DNA of 61,367 bases from Chloroflexota bacterium (GTDB lineage Bacteria; Chloroflexota; Dehalococcoidia; Lucifugimonadales; UBA3495), in the NCBI GenBank assembly GCA_028874075.1, contig JAPPLU010000061.1, forward strand, positions 385 to 61,751, written 5' to 3'. The position numbers were made by a program, and so were the translations under genes. Under the pieces are notes generated by a model, which was not told where the DNA came from, searched no databases, and saw nothing but the letters and a program-made list of their open reading frames with translations. The first letter of the stretch is position 1; each line of letters begins with the position of its first letter. Below are positions 43,128-52,188 of the stretch, piece by piece.

Positions 43128-43259
43128 AGGGCAATCGCGTCATGATTTGGGAAAGTCCGTCGGCCCCAGGACGACGGATACCTCGAACCTGGAGACTGCG
43201 GGCCTTTCCTGTGGGCGGCAACTGTACTCCCTTTCCCCGACTCAAAATGCCATTGCCCT
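43128..43259. repeat. Inverted core repeats with duplicated ~70-bp segment, copy 1
   Basis: AGGGCAATCGCGTCAT (43128-43143) faces AATGCCATTGCCCT (43246-43259). The last ~70 bp (43186-43255) align with 43767-43835: both contain TTGGAGAC or CTGGAGAC, GGCGG-like and CCCT blocks and end in TCAAAATGCxATTG. Confidence 0.55.
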
Positions 43260-43410
43260 GGTGACACCTGCCTCTTGATTCCTCGGTTAACGCTTCCTTA
43301 CCATACTTCCATGGCACATTCCGTCCAAATCCCCTTCAATCGTGAATCACCCCTCTCTCTGGGAGAAGAGCCGGGAGTGAGGACGTCTCATCGGCTTAGG
43401 TTTAGCCAGT

Positions 43411-43455
43411 GGCCCAAAACGGCCCAAAACGGCCCGGAATGGCCCAAAACGGCCC
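43411..43455 (+). repeat. 10-bp tandem repeat GGCCCAAAAC
   Basis: GGCCCAAAAC, GGCCCAAAAC, GGCCCGGAAT, GGCCCAAAAC, GGCCC in exact 10-bp register. A-tracts spaced at the helical repeat are expected to bend DNA. Confidence 0.85.
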
Positions 43456-43540
43456 GCTTGTCCAACTCCTTTCCTATCTGGGGAGTGGCTCACTTTGGGC
43501 CCACCGGGGTCGTATCCAACCTGTGTTTCAGCTACGAAAC

Positions 43541-43583
43541 GGCCCGAAATGGCCCAAAATGGCGCGAATACAAAAAAAACTTA
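43541..43583 (+). repeat. Second 10-bp block with A-run tail
   Basis: GGCCCGAAAT, GGCCCAAAAT, GGCGCGAATA, then CAAAAAAAACTTACC. The tail resembles the CAAAAAAATTCTCAC tail at the right end of the window. Confidence 0.7.
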
Positions 43584-43766
43584 CCCTGAAACTGTAGTGA
43601 ATGTATGCCCCGAAGGCCCGCCGGAATCCATTATCTGGCCAATGGTTCGGGATTCTAAATCGGTGGTTAGGCGCTCTCGTCAATTGGAAAGCAGCAGATT
43701 TCCCCGCGTCCCTTTTCGCCGTTCCCGCGCCGGTGGAACCTCCGCCTGTGGCGGTCGGGAACCTCC

Positions 43767-43835
43767 AGGTTGGAGACGGCGGAGCTTCCCTTGAGCGACA
43801 ATTGCGCCCCTCTTGCCGGAATCAAAATGCGATTG
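43767..43835 (+). repeat. Duplicated ~70-bp segment, copy 2
   Basis: Aligns with 43186-43255 over its whole length with scattered substitutions, ending in the core AATGCGATTG. Copies are about 580 bp apart in the same orientation. Confidence 0.55.
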
Positions 43836-43978
43836 ATCGCAGGACAGGCTCCCTGGCCAAAGAGTCCTGTCTGACTTGTGATAACATATACTTTTGTCCC
43901 ATTGTCATAATCTTCAAGGATCGCTAGGGTCTCTGTTCCGCTTCAAAAAATTCACCAGGGAGCTACCCGGGGAACTAC

Positions 43979-45301
43979 ATGGAAACAGCAGTAATTGCCA
44001 TTATCGCCTTTGTCCCCATGCTGGTGATGTTGGTCGTTATCCACGAATGGGGACACTTCTTTACGGCCCGGGCCTTCGGTGTCAAAGTTCTGGAATTCGG
44101 GATCGGTTATCCGCCTCGGGCCTTTGGCTTCTATACTGGCCGCACCCGGGTTTTGTTGGACGCCGGCACCCACTACCTTAACCTGTCCGGCCCCTCTGCA
44201 ATTCAGCCTGGTTTGCTGGTCCGTGTTCACTCCACTGAAGATGCTTCGGGCAACCTGGTGGCCCGCGTGGTGGAGGGCTCCCAGTCGGGCAGCCTCCGCC
44301 GTTCCCCCTCACTGCAGGACTTGGATACCGACGAACTGCTGCGGCACGAGGGAACGGTGCGGGAGATGGACAATGACTCCCTGGTGGTCGCGGACATGGC
44401 ATATACCGTCAACTGGCTTCCCTTGGGCGGCTTCGTTCGCCTGGCCGGCGAGAACAATCCCGTCGTGCCCCGCAGCCTCGCCTCCAAGGGGCCCGGACCC
44501 CGGACCATCATCCTGGCTGCCGGTTCGCTGGTGAACGCCGTCTTCCCGCTGGTCGCCTTCACTCTGTTGTTCATGATTCCCCAGGGCGTTACCGTGGGGC
44601 AGGTGCAGGTGGATGTGGTAGAGGCCAACTCTCCGGCTCAGGCGGCCGGCATTCAGCCTGGCGACCTGGTCCTGACGGCCGGGGACAGGACCATTGAACA
44701 GGGCTCCGACCTGGTGCGGGCCACCACCCTCAACGCCGGCTCACCCATGGAATGGACCATTCAGCGCGACGGCCTGACCGAGGTCGTAAGGTTGACGCCC
44801 CGGGTGAATCCGCCCCCGGGCCAGGGTGCGACCGGCATCCAGATTAGCCTGGTGAACCTGCGCTCCGAGACCCGCTTCGACCCACCTTGGACTGCCGTGT
44901 GGAAGGGCGCGACCAGTTCGTGGGAAATGCTGACCCTGCTGCGACAGGAAATATCGTCGTGGATTACCGGCGTCCGCAGTCCCCAGCTTTCCGGTCCTGT
45001 GGGAATCGCCCAGGTTACCGGGGAAGTTACCAGGGACGGTGGAGTTCGCGGCTGGGTGGTTCTCTCCATTCTCTTCAGCATTAACCTGGCAATCCTGAAC
45101 CTGCTGCCCATACCCATGCTGGATGGCGGCCGGATAATGTTCGTGCTGCTGGAGTGGATAAGGGGAGGACGACGCATTCCTGCGGAACGGGAGGGCCTGG
45201 TTCACCTCATCGGCTTCGTCGCCCTGCTGGGCTTTATCCTCTTCATCACCTACAACGACATAGTCCGCATGATCCAGGGCGGTAGCCCCTTGGGTGGGTA
45301 G
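43979..45301 (+). CDS. rseP: Site-2 protease, RseP-type (M50 family) with PDZ domain
   Basis: A membrane-embedded zinc protease that cuts transmembrane anti-sigma or signal proteins. The active site HEWGH lies in the first membrane span, the third ligand motif NLLPIPMLDGG near residue 375. Between them are a GGFVRLAG loop and a PDZ domain (~200-275, VEANSPAQAAGIQPGDLVLTAGD). The segment from about 45 to 140 (SGPSAIQ to AYTVNWLP) is longer than in E. coli and rich in charged residues. 440 residues is within the family range. It ends the cluster. Confidence 0.93.
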   Translation: METAVIAIIAFVPMLVMLVVIHEWGHFFTARAFGVKVLEFGIGYPPRAFGFYTGRTRVLLDAGTHYLNLSGPSAIQPGLLVRVHSTEDASGNLVARVVEGSQSGSLRRSPSLQDLDTDELLRHEGTVREMDNDSLVVADMAYTVNWLPLGGFVRLAGENNPVVPRSLASKGPGPRTIILAAGSLVNAVFPLVAFTLLFMIPQGVTVGQVQVDVVEANSPAQAAGIQPGDLVLTAGDRTIEQGSDLVRATTLNAGSPMEWTIQRDGLTEVVRLTPRVNPPPGQGATGIQISLVNLRSETRFDPPWTAVWKGATSSWEMLTLLRQEISSWITGVRSPQLSGPVGIAQVTGEVTRDGGVRGWVVLSILFSINLAILNLLPIPMLDGGRIMFVLLEWIRGGRRIPAEREGLVHLIGFVALLGFILFITYNDIVRMIQGGSPLGG

Positions 45302-45326
45302 GGGTTGGCCCACCATTAGACTAAAG

Positions 45327-45352
45327 CGGACAGGTGTAGCTGTACCCGTCCG
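45327..45352. terminator. Hairpin between convergent rseP and flavin monooxygenase genes
   Basis: CGGAC (45327-45331) pairs with GTCCG (45348-45352) and, inside, GGT with ACC, separated by one mismatch. No strong T-run follows. Confidence 0.45.
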
Positions 45353-45387
45353 AGAATGGCGGCTATTCGGGAAAGTAACTCTTCCCG

Positions 45388-46437
45388 TTAACGGAAATAG
45401 GGCATAACCTCTTCGCTAAACAGCCTCAGCGACCTTCCTGTCTTTTCTGCCGAGACCAGTCCCCGGTTAGTAAGCATCAGGTTGCGGATGCCGGCATCCC
45501 GCATTTGCGCCAGTTGTTCGGCTACTCTCTTGGGGCTGCCCACAATTCCCTCTCCGGCTTCCGGGTCCGGCACGGGCGCATAGCCCTCCTTCTGCATGGG
45601 CGGCGGCTGTCGGTCCATGTTGTATTGCGGCGGATTCCACGTAGTCCGGTAATGCTGCATGTTGGCCCAGGCCTCGTGCTGGGCTGGCAGGAACTCATCC
45701 ATGGCCTGGTCGTCGGTCTCCGCCAGGTGCATCTCCCGCCACACCCAGATCTGGTCCAGGTTGGCTTCGATGGCCTCCTCGTCAAACCCGGCCTCGGCCA
45801 TAGTGTCCCGGTACAGGCGAATGCTGGCGGCCGTGTGGTTGGTGGAACGGCCCCGTAGCAGGATGGGCCGGCCTATACGGGCCATTGCCTTCACCGATTC
45901 GTCGTCAATGCAGGCGCGGCTTAGCCGGGGGTGGGGCTTCTGGTAGGGGCGGGGCCGTGACGACGGGAAAGCTACCTGGTAGTGTTTCCCCCGAAAGTCC
46001 AGGTTGTCGGTAGTCCAGGCCTGGACCATCAGGTCTTCGGCCTCTTGCAACTGCTCCGGACCCAAGTCCGGGTTGGTGCCAAAGCCGATGTATTCGTAGG
46101 CGTTGTAGTTGGATCCCCGCGCAGTTCCCACGATTATGCGGCCCTGGGTCAGGTTGTCCAGCAGGGCCGTTTGGGTGGCCACCCGCACCGGATTGTGCAA
46201 GGGCAGTTCCAGAATGCCGAACCCGATGTCCACCCGCTTCGTCTTAACCGCCAGCGCCCCGGCAAAGACTAGCGGGTCGCCATAGACGCACTCGCCCGTA
46301 AAGTAATGCTCCGCCAGCCAGATGGCGTCAAAGCCAAGTTCCTCCACCAGTTCCGCCTCGGCCAGGCATTCCTGGATGGCCTCCTCGTCCCGAGAGTCAT
46401 CAAACTTCATCGGATAGTAGAAATGTCCAAACCGCAT
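45388..46437 (-). CDS. Luciferase-like flavin monooxygenase (LLM class)
   Basis: A 349-residue TIM-barrel FMN-dependent enzyme of the bacterial-luciferase family. It begins MRFGHFYYPM and shows AELVEELGFDAIWLAEHYF, LELPLHNPVRVATQTALLDNLTQGR and the C-terminal GSPKRVAEQLAQMRDAGI motif. The ATG at 46437 follows AAGGAA; the longer frame to 46473 is not needed. Substrates are unknown. It shares fold and direction with the next LLM gene (46549-47658) but they are not close paralogues. Confidence 0.9.
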   Translation of the reverse strand: MRFGHFYYPMKFDDSRDEEAIQECLAEAELVEELGFDAIWLAEHYFTGECVYGDPLVFAGALAVKTKRVDIGFGILELPLHNPVRVATQTALLDNLTQGRIIVGTARGSNYNAYEYIGFGTNPDLGPEQLQEAEDLMVQAWTTDNLDFRGKHYQVAFPSSRPRPYQKPHPRLSRACIDDESVKAMARIGRPILLRGRSTNHTAASIRLYRDTMAEAGFDEEAIEANLDQIWVWREMHLAETDDQAMDEFLPAQHEAWANMQHYRTTWNPPQYNMDRQPPPMQKEGYAPVPDPEAGEGIVGSPKRVAEQLAQMRDAGIRNLMLTNRGLVSAEKTGRSLRLFSEEVMPYFR

Positions 46438-46548
46438 TGCGTTTCCTTTTCTGCTTTGTTCCCGAATAGACACGTACCGCCACTTATGAAAGCCAACTCA
46501 CCAACCCACTCGTGAAAGGTCGTCGGCATTCGTGGATAACTACCTGGA

Positions 46549-47658
46549 TCAGGTGAAGGCTGGCATTACCTCTTCAGCGAACAGTCGGATTGAGTTCCTG
46601 GCCTCCGTCGGATCCATGTACCCGAATTGGTGGCGGGCGCAGAAGATGTCGTGGCCGATGAGATCGTGCTGCTCCTGCAGTTGGCGGGCCACCGTCTCGG
46701 GACTGCCCACCAGGGCAATGCCGTTGTCCACCCAGAAGTCATAGGAATGGGCCCGCTCTCGGAAGGTTCGGCGCAGTTCCACCCGCTCGGGTGTACCCGG
46801 GTCGTCTCCCCGCATTCCGCCGGGGCCATAGCCTATACGGGTTCCGGCAATTATGTCCCGACCCTTGCCGGCGGGTACTGCTTCCGGGTGGGCAGCAGTG
46901 GCCAGGTGGGGTTCCGCCTGTTCCCTGGCCTTGGCGTCGGTTTCGGCGACGTGGACGTGGCGAGTTAGGAAAGTTCGGGGCATGGGCGCCGGGTGCCCCT
47001 GCTGACGCCACAGGTCGCGCCAGGTAGTGAACTTGTCCGCGATTACGGGATCAACGTCGATGTTCTGGGCCACGTGGAAGTTGTTGCGGGCCGCATACTC
47101 GAAGCTGGCCGCGCTGTGGCACCCGAACCACACTGGAGGATGAGGCTGCTGGTAGGGCTTGGGGGATGTCAGCACCTCGTCGAACTTGAAGAACTCTCCG
47201 TCAAAGTTGACGCTGTCCCGGGTCCAGGCTTGCAGGATGATATCGATGGCCTCTTCGCTGATTTCCCGCCGCCGGTCGAACGGCACGTTCCAGCGCATAA
47301 ACTCGTGCAGGGTTACGCCGATACCGGCCCCGAACTCGATGCGTCCCTGAGACAGGTGGTCCAGCATGGCCACCTCCTCCGCCAGCCGAATGGGGTGGTG
47401 AAAAGGAAGCTGGTAAATCATCACCCCGAACCGCATGGCGCTGGTGGCCCGGGCCAGGGCGGTCAGGTAGATGTTGGGGGCGCTGAGAAAGCTGACGTTG
47501 GAGGTTTGGTGCTCGATGGAAAAGTAGTACTTGTACCCCATCTGCTCTGCTTCCTGAGCGCCGCGAATGTGCTCCTCATAGACATCGGCCGCAGTGGGGT
47601 GGGACTCCATCTGGGGCTGGTCAAGAACGTCGTATAGTCCGATTTCCAGTCCTGGCAT
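46549..47658 (-). CDS. Luciferase-like flavin monooxygenase (LLM class)
   Basis: A 369-residue LLM enzyme. Features are GLYDVLDQ at the start, AEQMGYKYYFSIEHQ, QLPFHHPIRLAEEVAMLDHLSQGRIEFGAG and, near the end, VGSPETVARQLQEQHDLIG. The ATG at 47658 is used because GGAGG is 8 nt upstream. It lies about 111 bp upstream of the other LLM gene on the same strand and about 180 bp downstream of the SDR, so the three may share a transcript. Confidence 0.9.
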   Translation of the reverse strand: MPGLEIGLYDVLDQPQMESHPTAADVYEEHIRGAQEAEQMGYKYYFSIEHQTSNVSFLSAPNIYLTALARATSAMRFGVMIYQLPFHHPIRLAEEVAMLDHLSQGRIEFGAGIGVTLHEFMRWNVPFDRRREISEEAIDIILQAWTRDSVNFDGEFFKFDEVLTSPKPYQQPHPPVWFGCHSAASFEYAARNNFHVAQNIDVDPVIADKFTTWRDLWRQQGHPAPMPRTFLTRHVHVAETDAKAREQAEPHLATAAHPEAVPAGKGRDIIAGTRIGYGPGGMRGDDPGTPERVELRRTFRERAHSYDFWVDNGIALVGSPETVARQLQEQHDLIGHDIFCARHQFGYMDPTEARNSIRLFAEEVMPAFT

Positions 47659-47841
47659 ACAACACACCTCCGGATCGCATTGGGGATCCTTCGATTAAGC
47701 GAGCAATTGAGACCTCCTGTTAGGCTCCGGTCGACATACCGCTCGGTTCGCACCACTCCTGTCCCTGATACGGAAAATTGCCCCGGGGAATCCCACACAA
47801 TTAGGCAGATTGATTACCTTGCATTACTACTGGCTGCCTGG

Positions 47842-48594
47842 TTACTGTGCAGTCCAGCCTCCATCTATGACCAGTTCGCTACCGGTCATAAATGAGGACT
47901 CGTCTGATGCCAGGAAAAGAACGCCAAGGGCCACGTCTTCCGGTTCCCCGTAACGTCCCAGGGGTATACGGGAGATGGTGGTCCGGTAACGGTCGGCGTC
48001 GGAGCGCCCGTCCTCGGTCATGGGTGTGGCGATGGGGCCAGGGTGGACGGAGTTGGCCCGGATGCCTTCTCTTGCGTACTGGATGGCCGTGGCCTTCGTG
48101 AAGATACGCACTGCCCCTTTGGATGCCTGGTACTGGGGCCCGCTGTTGTCCACCCCCACTATTCCCAGCTGGGACGAAATGTTGATGATGGAACCGCCGC
48201 CGTTCCTCCGCATGGCCGGCAGGGCCGCTTTGGTGCCTAGGAAAGTGCCCTTGGCGTTGATATCCAGCACCCGGTCCCATTCCTCTTCCGATATGTCCTC
48301 CACCAGCCCTGCGCCTCGCACCCCGGCGTTATTCACCAGGATGTCCAGCTTGCCGAACCGGGCCACGGTGGCGTCAATGGCCGCCTGCCACTGCTCGGCG
48401 CTGGTCACGTCCAGCGACAGGAACAGTGCCCGACCGCCACCTTCAACTATCTCCGCTTCCAGTGCCCGGCCGTCCTCTTCCAGCACGTCGCCAAAGGCAA
48501 CACTGGCCCCCTCGGCGCTGAACAGGCGTACCTCTGCGGCGCCCATGCCCCGCGCGCCTCCGCTGATAAACGCAACCTTTTCTTCCAATCGCAT
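47842..48594 (-). CDS. Short-chain dehydrogenase/reductase
   Basis: A 250-residue classical SDR with SGGARGMG in the cofactor loop, NNAGVRG, Ser of NISSQLG and YQASK with the catalytic Tyr/Lys, ending in VIDGGWTAQ. It resembles cyclohexanol/3-alpha-hydroxysteroid dehydrogenase-type SDRs. The ATG at 48594 is preferred; the frame upstream covers intergenic repeat DNA. It is upstream of two flavin monooxygenases on the same strand. Confidence 0.92.
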   Translation of the reverse strand: MRLEEKVAFISGGARGMGAAEVRLFSAEGASVAFGDVLEEDGRALEAEIVEGGGRALFLSLDVTSAEQWQAAIDATVARFGKLDILVNNAGVRGAGLVEDISEEEWDRVLDINAKGTFLGTKAALPAMRRNGGGSIINISSQLGIVGVDNSGPQYQASKGAVRIFTKATAIQYAREGIRANSVHPGPIATPMTEDGRSDADRYRTTISRIPLGRYGEPEDVALGVLFLASDESSFMTGSELVIDGGWTAQ

Positions 48595-49183
48595 CGCCGT
48601 ACCTGCCTGGTGGAAATAGCGGCCCCTTCGCCGGGCTGGTTTAGGGAAGAAAATAATACCATCCCCGGGGAAGTAACTGAATAACCTTATAAGCGCGGCG
48701 CAATCGCAGACTGTAACGACCTGCAACGGTCATACCGGCGAAAGCAGGTATCCAGGTGCCAGATTCCTCTGCAGCCTTTCCTGTTTGCTTGCCTCTTGGG
48801 TTGCTGGTCTCCGGTTTTCGACGGAGTGACGGCTGAATGCGGCATTCGTGCGATAACCCTGTTTATGAGCGGGGGAGGGGCCATCGCATTTTGGGTAAAT
48901 TGTCACTCAGAACGGAATCCGGAATCCAGATTCCATCCCGCAAACCAACTTCCGGGTCCGCACCCGGCTTGGCGGGGAGGATTTCAGGCCATTCGGCAGG
49001 TTCAGGGTGGCGTGACTCCAGGTTTTGAGGGACAACGAACCTCGAAAATTGATTCCTGGGCAAATGCCTTGGGAATATTGTTATACTATGTGTACGCCGT
49101 ATCAAAAAAGGCCTCCACAGTAGTTTCACCGGTTGCCAGCCCGTTTACCGGCCAGGCCATCCACTCCCGAGGTTTAACTTCCC
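48595..49183. other. 589-bp intergenic region with REP-like repeat
   Basis: No credible gene. It holds the second REP-like hairpin (48729-48754) and a further GGAATCCGGAATCCAGATTCC stretch near 48914. It separates the divergent SDR and symporter genes. Confidence 0.55.
48729..48754. repeat. REP-like hairpin, copy 2
   Basis: GTCATACCGGCGAAAGCAGGTATCCA, identical to 30585-30610 at 24 of 26 positions. The stem ATACCgG/CaGGTAT has one mismatch around CGAAAG. Confidence 0.7.
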
Positions 49184-50794
49184 ATGTCCGCCAGCGCCAT
49201 CTGGATTCTCTGCGTCTTCATCGCCTACTTTGCCGTCCTCATTGGCATCGCCATCGTTAGGTCCCGGCACATGGACGACATGTCCGATTATGTGTTGGGC
49301 GGGCGCAAAATAGGTTTCGTCACTTCCGCCCTCAGCGCGGCGTCATCGGCTGCCAGTGGCTGGACCATGCTGGTCCTGCCCGCCCTGGCCTTCGCCGCCG
49401 GCATGATGCACCTTTGGACTATCGCTTCCATCATCCTGGGCCACTGGTTTGCCTGGACCGTGCTCGCCCGGCGAATCCGCCGCTATTCCATGGCCGCCGA
49501 GAATTCCTTGACCCTTCCCGAGTTCCTGGAAAAGCGCTTCGGGGATACCAGCGGATTGCTGCGCACCCTCTCCGGCGTGATAGGCATCTACTTCATCACG
49601 CTCTACGTGTGTTCCGGTCTCATCGCCGGCGCCAAGCTGCTGGAGGTAGTCTTCGGTCTGGACCACATGGGACACGGCCACAATATCGGAGTCATTATCT
49701 CCCTGATTGCCGTAGTCTCCTACACCTTTATTGGCGGCTTCCTGGCCGTTTCCCGCACCGACGTCTTTCAGTCCCTGATCATGCTGGCGGGCTTCATCAT
49801 CATTCCGGTCACTTTGATTCTGACGGTGAGCAACCCCTTCCAGGGCTTGGAATCTACCGCTCCTGGCTTCTGGGATCCCTTCACCGACAAGGACAACTCC
49901 CAGCTGGGGGTCTTGTTCTTCATTTCCTCCGTTGGCTGGGGCCTGGGCGCCTTCGGGGCGCATCGAATCATTTCCCGTTTCATGGCCGTTCAGCGCGAAA
50001 GCGACATTGTTCGCAGTAGGAATATTGGGATAGTCTGGGTGTTGTTGATTTTTATTTTTGCTATGTTGATGGGCCTGGTCGCCGCTCCGGCTCTTCTGGA
50101 CCGGGGAATCATGCTGCCCGACGCCGAAAAGCTCTACCTCGTCGTGGCCGAGACCTTCTTCCACCCGGTGGTTGCGGGCCTCCTTCTGACCGCGGTCATC
50201 GCCGCCGTCATGAGCACCGCCGATTCCCAGCTCCTCCTGGCCTCAGCCATCGCCACCGACGATCTCCCGGTCATCAGGCGGATCGCCTACTCCATGCGTA
50301 CCCAATTCCGGGTCTGGATGGGCCGGGGCATGTTGGTGTTGGTAGGCGTCATTGCAGCCGCTATATCCATAGTCTCCCCCGAGTCGGTTTTCGCTCTGGT
50401 CTCCCTGGCGTGGGGTGGAATGGGTGCCGCTTTTGGCCCCGCCCTGATCCTCGCGCTGTATTGGCGCCGCTTCAACCGCTGGGGTGCATTTGCCGCGGTA
50501 ATAACCGGCACTGCCGTTTCCACCTGGTGGTGGCTGGCCGGACTGGACTACGAACGGTACGCCACCTTGGCGGACCTGCTGGGGTTCCGCGCCACAATCG
50601 AACAGATGGAAGCTCTTGGAGTCTGGAACATCAACCCTGGAGTGCCAGGGTTTGTGGCTGCCGTCCTTGTCGCTTACATAGTCGCCCGACTGACTGCCCC
50701 GCCGCCCGCCGAAATCGTGAATCTGTTCGACCACGTAAACGGCCCAGGATGGAACGAAGGGGAAGTAATGGCCGCGCCGTACCCGGCGGATTAG
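49184..50794 (+). CDS. Sodium:solute symporter (SSS/PutP-like)
   Basis: A 536-residue membrane protein of the sodium/solute symporter family, with about 13 spans. It has the typical start (FIAYFAVLIGIAI, YVLGGRKIGF), SAASSAASGWTMLVLP, a GGFLAVSRTDVFQ segment and, later, VMSTADSQLLLASA, the Na+ site helix. PutP-like proline carriers are the nearest type, but the substrate is not certain. GAGG lies 11 nt before the ATG. It is divergent from the SDR and convergent with the next LLM gene. Confidence 0.92.
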   Translation: MSASAIWILCVFIAYFAVLIGIAIVRSRHMDDMSDYVLGGRKIGFVTSALSAASSAASGWTMLVLPALAFAAGMMHLWTIASIILGHWFAWTVLARRIRRYSMAAENSLTLPEFLEKRFGDTSGLLRTLSGVIGIYFITLYVCSGLIAGAKLLEVVFGLDHMGHGHNIGVIISLIAVVSYTFIGGFLAVSRTDVFQSLIMLAGFIIIPVTLILTVSNPFQGLESTAPGFWDPFTDKDNSQLGVLFFISSVGWGLGAFGAHRIISRFMAVQRESDIVRSRNIGIVWVLLIFIFAMLMGLVAAPALLDRGIMLPDAEKLYLVVAETFFHPVVAGLLLTAVIAAVMSTADSQLLLASAIATDDLPVIRRIAYSMRTQFRVWMGRGMLVLVGVIAAAISIVSPESVFALVSLAWGGMGAAFGPALILALYWRRFNRWGAFAAVITGTAVSTWWWLAGLDYERYATLADLLGFRATIEQMEALGVWNINPGVPGFVAAVLVAYIVARLTAPPPAEIVNLFDHVNGPGWNEGEVMAAPYPAD

Positions 50795-50847
50795 GCTGGC
50801 AGCGGTTTCGGTCTTGCAGCAGATCCTTCCCGCTCGCGGTGAAAAGC

Positions 50848-52188
50848 TCAGCTTGGCGGCGAAATGCTCCCCTTCCTCCCATAACGGTTCTCCGGTATGG
50901 CCAGCCCCAGGTTCCCGTGCAGCGTGTCCGCCTCGTACTCCGTGCGGAAGATGCCCCGCTCCTTCAGGATGGGCACTACCAGTTCAAGAAAGTCGGTAAA
51001 TCCCACCGGCAGCACCGAGTTGTTCACCATAAACCCATCGGCGGCGCCGCCCTCTAGCCACGCCTGCATGGTATCGGCCACCTGCTCTGCCGTACCAATG
51101 AATTTGTGGCGGGACGTTGTTGCTCGCAGCGCCACCTGCCGCAGGGTCAGGCTCTCGTCCCGGGCTGTCTTCTTGATGCGGTCCGTAGTGCTTTCCCAGC
51201 CGTTCCTGCCATAGTCCCCCAGGTCGGGAAAGGGTTCGTCCAGCGGAAACTGGGTGAAGTCCAGGTCGTCAAAATAGCGTCCCAGGTAGTTGAGCGCCTG
51301 CCCTATATCTACCAGGTCCGCTATCTCTTCATATTTCCGGTCGGCCTCTTCCGCCGTGTGCCCCACGATGGGCGCGCAGCCGGGCAGAATCAGCACCTCC
51401 TCCGGCTTGCGACCAAACTCCGCCGCCCGACCCTTTACGTCGTTGTAGAATTCCCTGGCCGCCTCCAGGCTGGGCTGGCCCGTGAAGATGACGTCGGCGT
51501 GGCGGGCGGCGAAACTGCGTCCCGCTTCCGAAGAACCCGCCTGGATCAGCACCGGCCTCCCCTGGCGCGAGCGGGAAATATTCAGCGGCCCCTGCACCGA
51601 GTAGAACCGGCCCACGTGGTTAAGCCGGTGCATCTTTTCCGGGTCGAAGAACACGTTCGCTTCCTTGTCGAACACAAAGGCGTCGTCCTCCCACGAGTCC
51701 CATAGCCCCTTGGTAACCTCCAGGAACTCGTGCGCCATCTCGTACCGCAGGTCGTGGGCGGGATGCTCCGGCTTGCTGTAATTCAGCGCCGAACCCTCCA
51801 GCGGCGACGTGACGATGTTCCAGCCGGCCCGCCCGCCGCTGATGTGGTCGATGGACATAAACTGGCGCGCCACGGTGAAGGGCTCGCTGTAGGTGGTCGA
51901 CAGGGTGGCCGCCACCCCGATATGCGTAGTGTCCATCGCCAGCGCGGCCAGCAGGGTCAACGGCTCGAACCGGTTCAGAAAAATGGGGTGCGACTTCTCG
52001 CTGATATACAGCCCGTCCCCGAAAAAGACGAAGTCCAGCTTGGCCTCTTCCGCCTGGCGGGTCAAGTCCCGGTAATACTGCAGGTTTATCGGGCCGTCGG
52101 GCACGGCCTGCGGATGCCGCCACGAAGCCATGTTGCTGCCCGTGCCGGAAAAGAAGGCTCCCAGCCGGATCTTGCGTTGACTCGTCAT
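50848..52188 (-). CDS. NtaA/SnaA/DszA-family flavin monooxygenase
   Basis: A 446-residue enzyme of the nitrilotriacetate monooxygenase/DszA branch of luciferase-like proteins, which use reduced FMN from a partner reductase. Recognisable segments are [46 protein letters not shown] and [14 protein letters not shown]...[22 protein letters not shown]. Its start overlaps the end of the upstream LLM gene by 4 bp (ATGA). Substrates in this branch include chelators and sulfur heterocycles; none can be chosen here. Confidence 0.92.
   Translation of the reverse strand: MTSQRKIRLGAFFSGTGSNMASWRHPQAVPDGPINLQYYRDLTRQAEEAKLDFVFFGDGLYISEKSHPIFLNRFEPLTLLAALAMDTTHIGVAATLSTTYSEPFTVARQFMSIDHISGGRAGWNIVTSPLEGSALNYSKPEHPAHDLRYEMAHEFLEVTKGLWDSWEDDAFVFDKEANVFFDPEKMHRLNHVGRFYSVQGPLNISRSRQGRPVLIQAGSSEAGRSFAARHADVIFTGQPSLEAAREFYNDVKGRAAEFGRKPEEVLILPGCAPIVGHTAEEADRKYEEIADLVDIGQALNYLGRYFDDLDFTQFPLDEPFPDLGDYGRNGWESTTDRIKKTARDESLTLRQVALRATTSRHKFIGTAEQVADTMQAWLEGGAADGFMVNNSVLPVGFTDFLELVVPILKERGIFRTEYEADTLHGNLGLAIPENRYGRKGSISPPS

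Larger units (their letters stand above)
43045..43978. other. 934-bp repeat-rich gap between dxr and rseP
   Basis: No credible gene. It holds the inverted core repeats, two 10-bp tandem blocks, and a second copy of the ~70-bp segment at 43767-43835. Just before rseP an AT-rich run (43875-43915) with TATACT and CATAAT may contain its promoter. Confidence 0.6.

Noticed and set aside
43145..43180. GGGAAAGTCCGTCGG as an RNase P RNA signature
   Set aside because: Only part of the conserved GAGGAAAGTCC block is present, and it belongs to a repeat; the other conserved RNase P regions are missing.
43411..43566. CRISPR array
   Set aside because: The repeated unit is 10 bp with no unique spacers and no cas genes nearby.
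43409..43597. Short frames encoding MAQNGPK-like repeats
   Set aside because: They are translations of the 10-bp tandem DNA repeat with no ribosome-binding site.
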